Positions 5,817 to 9,381 of a stretch of DNA of 9,381 nucleotides are shown here, piece after piece. The position numbers and the translations under genes were made by a program. Origin of the DNA: a bacterium (GTDB lineage Bacteria; Krumholzibacteriota; Krumholzibacteria; LZORAL124-64-63); the NCBI GenBank assembly GCA_030592025.1, contig JAUUZX010000025.1:1-9381 (forward strand). Reading direction: 5' to 3'. The notes beneath the pieces are model-generated. The model saw only the letters and a list, made by a program, of their open reading frames with translations, was not told where the DNA came from and did no database searches. Position 1 is the stretch's first letter; every line of letters starts with the position of its first letter.

Positions 5817-7098
5817 GGGAGGCACCTCCGTCTTCCTTGGGCAGCACGGGGAAGACCCAGCAGGCCCCCCGGTAGAGCAGCACGAGCAGTGAAATGAAGC
5901 CGACGGTCAGCAGGACCTCGGACCAGGCGGGCACGTAGGGGCCGTCGGCGTACAGCGGCTTGTAACCGATGATGAAGACGTTGATGCGGTTCAGCGCGAC
6001 GCCCAGCACGATCATCGCCGCGGCGATGAAGAGGCCCCGCGGGCTGCGCCGGATGCGGTGGGTCAGCAGCATGAGCAGGGGCACGAAGACGCCGAGGAGC
6101 ACCTCCACCAGCCAGCTCATGGACTGGAGGGAGAAGTCGTCGAGGTAGGCGTAGGTCCCCCGGTTGGCCATGTCGATGATCTTGGCCGCCAGGTAGATCG
6201 TCAGCAGCATGGGGACGAAGCGGGCCAGCCGGCGCAGGATGGGCATCTCGATCTCGCGCTTGAAGGACCGCGAGGCGAGGATCGACTCGAAGATCGCCAT
6301 GGCCAGGCCCACCGCGAAGGCGGACAGCAGGAACTGCAGGGGCAGCACCGCGCTGTGCCACAACGGATGCAGCTTGTTGGGCGCAATGGCCATCAGCGTC
6401 CCCAGGGACGACTGGTGGGCGCAGGACAACGTGACACCCGCCAGGATGAACACGGTCATGACCTTGCTCAGGGTGGCCTGCAGAACCCGCAACATGCGGT
6501 CGACACCGTTGTTCATTCCGGCCAGCACGCCGGGCAGGTTCACCCGCCCGATGAAGCGCTCGCAGACCATGGGCAGGAACTCGATGTACAGCACCGACAG
6601 GTAGAGGCAGACGCAGAGGCCGACCTCGTACAGCGCCGAGTTCCCGTTGACCATCCCCGGCACGAAGAAATGCCAGATGTTGTAGTAGCGGCCCAGGTCG
6701 ACGCAGACGCCGAGGCCGACGAAGGTGTAGCCGAGGGCCGCCGTCAGCAGCGCCGGCCTGACGAGGGGCTCGAACTGTTCGCGGTTCATGACGTGGGCCA
6801 CGAAGGCGGTGGTGAATCCGCCCGCGGCCAGGGCCACGCCCGTGGCCACGTCGATGCCGATCCAGAGGCCCCACGGGTACTGGTCGTCGAGGTTGGTCAC
6901 CGTGCCGAGGCCCCAGATGAAGCGGACGGCCAGGACGCCCATGGCTCCCAGGGCCAGCGCGACCAGGACCTTCACGCCCGTCGTGAAGAAGGGCACCTCG
7001 GGGTTCACCTGCAGGGGCTCGCATTCGTGGTGGTGGGCCTGCGCCGGTGGCGTGGGCAGGTTCATGGCGCCGGCGTCGGCATGCAGGGTTCTACTCAT
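5809..7098 (-). CDS. NrfD/HybB-type polytopic membrane subunit, HmcC-like (module 2)
   Basis: A 429-residue integral membrane protein, homologous to the module 1 NrfD-like subunit but well diverged. Shared landmarks are TNLDDQYPWGLWIGIDVATG (68-87), AHQSSLGTLM (227-236) followed by KLHPLW (242-247), NRIN (370-373) and YVPAWSEV (388-395). About ten hydrophobic helices are visible from residue 42 to about 413. The inferred role is electron exchange with the quinone pool, handing electrons to or taking them from the ferredoxin. The N-terminal extension carries AHHHECE (21-27), a possible metal-binding stretch not found in the other copy. The ATG at 7098 has AGGAGG six bases upstream and overlaps the ferredoxin stop by eight bases (ATGAGTAG). 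A longer frame starting ten residues earlier lies inside the ferredoxin gene and lacks support. Confidence 0.92.
   Translation of the reverse strand: MSRTLHADAGAMNLPTPPAQAHHHECEPLQVNPEVPFFTTGVKVLVALALGAMGVLAVRFIWGLGTVTNLDDQYPWGLWIGIDVATGVALAAGGFTTAFVAHVMNREQFEPLVRPALLTAALGYTFVGLGVCVDLGRYYNIWHFFVPGMVNGNSALYEVGLCVCLYLSVLYIEFLPMVCERFIGRVNLPGVLAGMNNGVDRMLRVLQATLSKVMTVFILAGVTLSCAHQSSLGTLMAIAPNKLHPLWHSAVLPLQFLLSAFAVGLAMAIFESILASRSFKREIEMPILRRLARFVPMLLTIYLAAKIIDMANRGTYAYLDDFSLQSMSWLVEVLLGVFVPLLMLLTHRIRRSPRGLFIAAAMIVLGVALNRINVFIIGYKPLYADGPYVPAWSEVLLTVGFISLLVLLYRGACWVFPVLPKEDGGASHA
5818..5829 (-). promoter_or_regulatory. Ribosome binding site of the module 2 cytochrome inside a small hairpin
   Basis: On the minus strand GGAGGTGCCTCC is self-complementary (GGAGG against CCTCC), so the Shine-Dalgarno GGAGG can fold onto the bases just before the ATG at 5816. 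The site lies within the last codons of the NrfD-like gene. Ribosomes finishing that gene would melt the hairpin, which fits translational coupling. This RBS also decides the start of the cytochrome. Confidence 0.5.
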
Positions 7099-8002
7099 CG
7101 CCGTCCTCCTGGTCGTACTTGCGAGCATCGCTCGACGATTTCATCATGATGCCGAGCAGGCCCAAGAGCATGATGGGCCCGGAGAATCCCTTGAAGATGC
7201 CGTGCTGCAGACTTTCGGTCAGCTCGGCGGGGCTCTCGGTGGAGAGTTGGGGCAGGTCCAGTTCCTCGAAGCGGCGGTCGGCGAGCATCAACCATGACGT
7301 GCCGCCGCCGTCCTCCTCCCCGAACACCTTGTCGTAGTACCGGCCGGGGTTCTGCCGGATCCGCTCGTGGGCGATCTCGATCAGGTCCGAGCGGCGGCCG
7401 TAGGTGAGGGCCTCGACGGGGCACATGGACACGCAGGCCGGAGCCAGGTCCTGCTCCAGGGTGCGCTCCTGGCACATGGTGCACTTCATGACCTTGGGGG
7501 TCAGGGCGTTGTCGTACTCGTAGGCGGGGATCTGGAACGGGCAGGCGACCATGCAGTACCGGCAGCCGATGCAGCGGTAGGCGTCGTAGGTCACGGGACC
7601 GCGGGGGTTCTTCTCGAGGGCGCTCACCGGGCAGGCCGAGACGCACGGCGGATGTTCGCAGTGCATGCACTGGACCTTGGTGGTCAGGGGCATGGTGCCG
7701 GCGATCTGCGGCTCGTACTGGTTGACGACGGTGAGGGCGTCCTTGGTCGGGCGCCGCGTGGTGTCGAAGACCGTCTGGTCGTCGTAGTCATCGAGTTGGC
7801 CGTGGGGCAGGCCGTTCTGCTCCGCGCAGGCGAATTCGCACCGGCGGCAGCCGATGCACTGCGTGAAGTCGGACAGCACGCCGAAGCGGTCCGGTTCCAG
7901 TTCGAGGTGGGATGCGGCGGCGGATTCCACTCCGATCGCCGAAGCTGCCGCCGTGCCGGCTGCAGCTCCTGTCATCCTCAGAAAATCCCGGCGGGTCACC
8001 AT
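7091..8002 (-). CDS. Tat-exported ferredoxin with four [4Fe-4S] clusters, HybA/HmcB type (module 2)
   Basis: A 303-residue periplasm-facing electron-transfer subunit, counterpart of the module 1 ferredoxin. The start MVTRRDFLRMTG followed by an Ala-rich helix is a classical twin-arginine signal. Cysteines fall in four groups: C49-C52-C55-C59, C112-C115-C120-C124, C144-C147-C150-C154 and C174-C177-C190-C194, sixteen in all, enough for four [4Fe-4S] clusters. A hydrophobic segment at about 268-287 (GIFKGFSGPIMLLGLLGIMM) is a likely C-terminal anchor as in HybA. The ATG at 8002 is chosen because AGGAGG (8012-8017) lies nine bases upstream and the Tat motif follows at once; the open frame reaches 8125, but that extension overlaps the end of marR. 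It is followed by the NrfD-like gene with an eight-base overlap. The 47-base gap from marR contains a stem-loop. Confidence 0.92.
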   Translation of the reverse strand: MVTRRDFLRMTGAAAGTAAASAIGVESAAASHLELEPDRFGVLSDFTQCIGCRRCEFACAEQNGLPHGQLDDYDDQTVFDTTRRPTKDALTVVNQYEPQIAGTMPLTTKVQCMHCEHPPCVSACPVSALEKNPRGPVTYDAYRCIGCRYCMVACPFQIPAYEYDNALTPKVMKCTMCQERTLEQDLAPACVSMCPVEALTYGRRSDLIEIAHERIRQNPGRYYDKVFGEEDGGGTSWLMLADRRFEELDLPQLSTESPAELTESLQHGIFKGFSGPIMLLGLLGIMMKSSSDARKYDQEDGDE

Positions 8003-8022
8003 GTTGTTCTTCCTCCTGGGGC

Positions 8023-8046
8023 GGGTCCCGGCCGCTGCCGGGGCCC
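8023..8046 (-). other. Stem-loop between marR and the module 2 ferredoxin gene
   Basis: In the minus-strand message GGG-C-CCCGG pairs with CCGGG-A-CCC, eight pairs with one C/A mismatch and a six-base loop. It lies between the marR stop (8050) and the AGGAGG (8012-8017) of the ferredoxin gene. No U-tract follows, so it is more likely to tune the ratio of regulator to complex by pausing, processing or mRNA stability than to stop transcription outright. Confidence 0.4.
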
Positions 8047-8049
8047 CGT

Positions 8050-8592
8050 TCAGTTTCTGCGCCGACGCAGACAGCGCGTGGCACTCCCGGGCAGTGCGCA
8101 GCTCGCTCCGCTGCGGTCGATGCACAACAGACAGATTGCTTCCGTGTCCTTTTCGTTCTCGAGTGCAATGCGGATGTAGCGGCGGAGCAACTCCAGGAGC
8201 TGCACCTTCTCGGTCTGGTCAAAGTGGCTGAGGGTGCGGGCCTGCCGTTCCTCACTGATGGCGACGAAGCGATCCACGAGTTCCCGGCCGGCCGGCTGCA
8301 GCACGACGTCGTGGGTGCGGTGGTCACTGGGGCGGACGCGGCGCTCGGCCAGGCCGCACTCCTCCAACTTGTCGACGGCGCGGCAGATGGCCGGCGGCGT
8401 GACCCGCAGGATGCGGGCGATCTCACCCACGGCGAAGTCACGGTCGATGCCGAGCAGGTTCAGGATCAGGAACTGATTCCGGGTCAAGGGGGAGTGGCAG
8501 GCTGCGGCCATGTCGTCGCGCAGGCAGACCTCTTGGACGGTCTGCGCCAGGATCCTGACGGTATTGGCCACGGTCTGATCGAGCTGTTCCAT
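8050..8592 (-). CDS. MarR-family transcriptional regulator with Cys-rich C-terminal tail
   Basis: A 180-residue winged-helix regulator, probably controlling module 2. Helical dimerisation segments flank a DNA-binding core: LTRNQFLILNLLG (36-48), then DFAVGEIARILRVTPPAICRAV (52-73, helix-turn-helix), then KLEECGLAERRVRPSDHRTHDVVLQPAG (75-102, the wing with the typical D-R-R-like turn). The C-terminus is unusual: after the last helix come C154-x2-C157-x7-C165-x8-C174 and a basic end (RRRR). Four such cysteines could bind a metal or Fe-S cluster or act as thiol switches, suggesting a redox or metal signal; this is inference. The ATG at 8592 has GAGGA four bases upstream. It heads the operon and sits behind a promoter whose -10 box lies in a palindrome, consistent with autorepression, which is common for MarR proteins. 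Confidence 0.87.
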   Translation of the reverse strand: MEQLDQTVANTVRILAQTVQEVCLRDDMAAACHSPLTRNQFLILNLLGIDRDFAVGEIARILRVTPPAICRAVDKLEECGLAERRVRPSDHRTHDVVLQPAGRELVDRFVAISEERQARTLSHFDQTEKVQLLELLRRYIRIALENEKDTEAICLLCIDRSGASCALPGSATRCLRRRRN

Positions 8593-8618
8593 AGCGTCCT
8601 CACTCTCTGCTTGTTTTA

Positions 8619-8632
8619 GTTAATTATTTAAC
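8619..8632. promoter_or_regulatory. Palindrome over the marR -10 box, candidate MarR operator
   Basis: GTTAATTATTTAAC has perfect five-base arms (GTTAA and TTAAC) around TTAT and covers the whole -10 box of the marR promoter. MarR-family dimers typically bind AT-rich palindromes of about this size overlapping their own promoters. A weaker related sequence, GTTAAAAATAATGTAAAC, lies further upstream at 8664-8681 and may be a second site. Confidence 0.5.
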
Positions 8633-8650
8633 ATAGATCGGCCAAGTCAA
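8623..8650 (-). promoter_or_regulatory. Sigma70-like promoter of the marR operon (module 2)
   Basis: On the minus strand TTGACT (8645-8650) is a five-of-six -35 match, and AATAAT (8623-8628) after 16 bases is a five-of-six -10 match. Transcription would start near 8616, giving a leader of about 23 bases with the GAGGA ribosome binding site. It is the best promoter in this gap and should drive marR, ferredoxin, NrfD-like and cytochrome genes together. Confidence 0.6.
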
Positions 8651-8837
8651 GATGAAAAAGACTGTTAAAAATAATGTAAACAATGTAATAGCAGTAGGTT
8701 ATGCTTACCGGTTTAGTGGGAGTATATGATGTGAGAACACCATGGATCAGCTAGCTGCTATATAATAAACAGCTTACAAATCGAGACAAAACCGGTTTTA
8801 GCGGGGGGAGATGCCCGGAATCAGGGTCGACACCGGG

Positions 8838-9215
8838 TCAATCGGGGAGGGGCGTGGGCCGTCCCTGGTCATCGACATTGACGAAAGTGAGCTCCGCCGC
8901 GGTTACGGCCACGGTCTCGTGGGGGCCGTCGCGCCGGGCGGCTTCGACCTCCACCCGCACCGTGATCGACGTCGTGCCGCGCTTCACGACCTCGGTGTAG
9001 AAGCTCACCAGGTCGCCCACCAGCACCGGCGCCTTGAACACGACCTTGTCCATGGCCACGGTCACGACCTGGCCGCAGCCGGCGGTCACCGCGCCGACGG
9101 CCCCGGCCTGATCGATGTAGCTGAGGATCACGCCGCCGAAGATGGTGCCCCGGTGGTTCGTGTCGCGGGGCATCATCAGCACGCGGATGGCCGCTTCGCG
9201 GGGGCAGTCATTCAT
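8838..9215 (-). CDS. Acyl-CoA thioesterase, hotdog fold (YciA/BACH-like)
   Basis: A 125-residue cytoplasmic enzyme that should hydrolyse acyl-CoA thioesters to free acid and CoA; the substrate chain cannot be told from sequence. The family signature DTNHRGTIFGGVILSYID (about 17-34) contains the N-x-x-G-t-i-f-G-G...D pattern of the YciA/cytosolic acyl-CoA hydrolase group, followed by KVVFKAPVLVGDLVSFYTEV (57-76), the typical second strand pair. The length fits a single hotdog domain, which normally forms hexamers. The ATG at 9215 is preferred over a GTG at 9236 because it overlaps the upstream stop as ATGA, with AAGGA ten bases before it. The pairing with the upstream gene looks operonic. I see no link to the electron-transfer modules. 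Confidence 0.85.
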   Translation of the reverse strand: MNDCPREAAIRVLMMPRDTNHRGTIFGGVILSYIDQAGAVGAVTAGCGQVVTVAMDKVVFKAPVLVGDLVSFYTEVVKRGTTSITVRVEVEAARRDGPHETVAVTAAELTFVNVDDQGRPTPLPD

Positions 9216-9381
9216 GATGGGTCCATCCTTCGCCACACCGTCAGTTGGGCGACGGTGTGCTGGTGCTTGCGGGCGGTCTCGCGGATGACGAACTCCACGT
9301 CCCGCGGTTCCCCGACCAGCTCGAAGCGGGGCTCCAGGGCGGCTTGCAGACCGTCCAGGGTGGTGACGTTCTCGCCGTCGA
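9212..9381 (-). CDS. Probable SAM-dependent methyltransferase, C-terminal fragment (cut by window edge)
   Basis: Only the last 55 residues are present; the gene begins beyond the right edge. The visible end reads LDGLQAALEPRFELVGEPRD, then VEFVIRETARKHQHTVAQLT and VWRRMDPS. The string FVIRETARK-x-Q-x-TVA-x-x-TVW matches my recollection of the C-terminal strands of class I SAM methyltransferases related to the OvoA C-terminal (mercaptohistidine methyltransferase-like) group. The SAM-binding motifs are not visible, so the call is tentative and no substrate is claimed. The frame is open to the edge and ends with TGA overlapping the thioesterase ATG (ATGA), indicating translational coupling. Confidence 0.5.
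   Translation of the reverse strand, partial: DGENVTTLDGLQAALEPRFELVGEPRDVEFVIRETARKHQHTVAQLTVWRRMDPS

Larger units (their letters stand above)
8593..8837. other. AT-rich intergenic region upstream of marR; no gene seen
   Basis: This 245-base gap lies between the thioesterase stop and the marR start. Apart from the marR promoter and operator it holds a perfect 10-base palindrome CAGCTAGCTG (8748-8757), a perfect 12-base palindrome AAAACCGGTTTT (8788-8799), and two near copies of ACCGGTTT(T)AGNGGG (from 8707 and 8791). A TATAAT at 8761-8766 has no matching -35 box on the plus strand. No clear terminator for the thioesterase gene was found; a CCCGG/CCGGG hairpin there lacks a U-tract. Confidence 0.6.

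Noticed and set aside
5817..5825. GTG start at 5825 for the module 2 cytochrome
   Set aside because: It lies inside the hairpin with the Shine-Dalgarno sequence; the ATG at 5816 has ideal spacing from GGAGGT and gives a cleaner signal peptide.
5777..7149. Long open frames in other frames over the module 2 NrfD-like gene, on both strands
   Set aside because: Arg/Pro/Gly-rich or His/Gln-rich translations without domains; the HybB-like frame with PWGLWIG and HQSSLG motifs is the true one.
8003..8125. Upstream extension of the module 2 ferredoxin by 41 residues
   Set aside because: It overlaps the marR end and would bury the Tat signal; the ATG at 8002 has AGGAGG and an immediate RR motif.
9216..9236. 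GTG start at 9236 for the thioesterase
   Set aside because: No ribosome binding site is seen before it; the ATG at 9215 overlaps the upstream stop as ATGA and begins close to the hotdog domain.
1..9381. tRNA, rRNA, CRISPR array, insertion sequence or phage attachment site
   Set aside because: No cloverleaf, spaced direct repeats, transposase or terminal inverted repeats were seen; the duplicated modules are too diverged to be a recent transposition.

Overview
The window comes from a GC-rich bacterium with AT-rich intergenic regions, sigma70-like promoters and strong Shine-Dalgarno sequences. Two Tat-exported ferredoxins and two very heme-rich secreted cytochromes point to a Gram-negative-type organism with anaerobic or facultative respiration. 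The phylum cannot be fixed from this window. Deltaproteobacterial or FCB-type candidate-phylum lineages are plausible guesses only.

Layout from left to right. At 1-299 (-) lies the N-terminal part of an O6-methylguanine-DNA methyltransferase (ogt), cut by the window edge. A 427-bp AT-rich gap follows, holding the ogt promoter and an arsR promoter. Module 1 (+, 727-4586) is a tightly packed operon: ArsR-family regulator, Tat-exported four-[4Fe-4S] ferredoxin (HybA/HmcB type), NrfD/HybB-type quinone-interacting membrane protein, 48-residue single-helix membrane protein, and secreted cytochrome with 13 CxxCH motifs. A bidirectional terminator (about 4615-4645) separates it from module 2 (-, 8592-4665), the mirror image: MarR-family regulator with a Cys-rich tail, Tat-exported four-cluster ferredoxin, NrfD/HybB-type protein, and a second 13-CxxCH cytochrome. 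Upstream of module 2 is a 245-bp AT-rich gap carrying the marR promoter, with a palindrome over its -10 box. The right end (-) holds a hotdog-fold acyl-CoA thioesterase translationally coupled to a gene cut by the window edge, probably a SAM-dependent methyltransferase.

How the genes work together (family knowledge plus inference): in Hmc, Nhc and Hyb-type complexes the NrfD-like protein exchanges electrons with membrane quinone, the four-cluster ferredoxin relays them on the periplasmic face, and a multiheme cytochrome c is the periplasmic electron store or wire. Both modules have these three parts and no catalytic subunit (no hydrogenase, no molybdopterin enzyme). Each would therefore be a quinone/periplasmic-cytochrome oxidoreductase serving partners encoded elsewhere. 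The two cytochromes are clear paralogues with almost identical heme spacing, yet the modules are headed by regulators of different families and face each other across a shared terminator. The notable system is thus a pair of convergent, separately regulated electron conduits, perhaps used under different redox conditions or in opposite directions.
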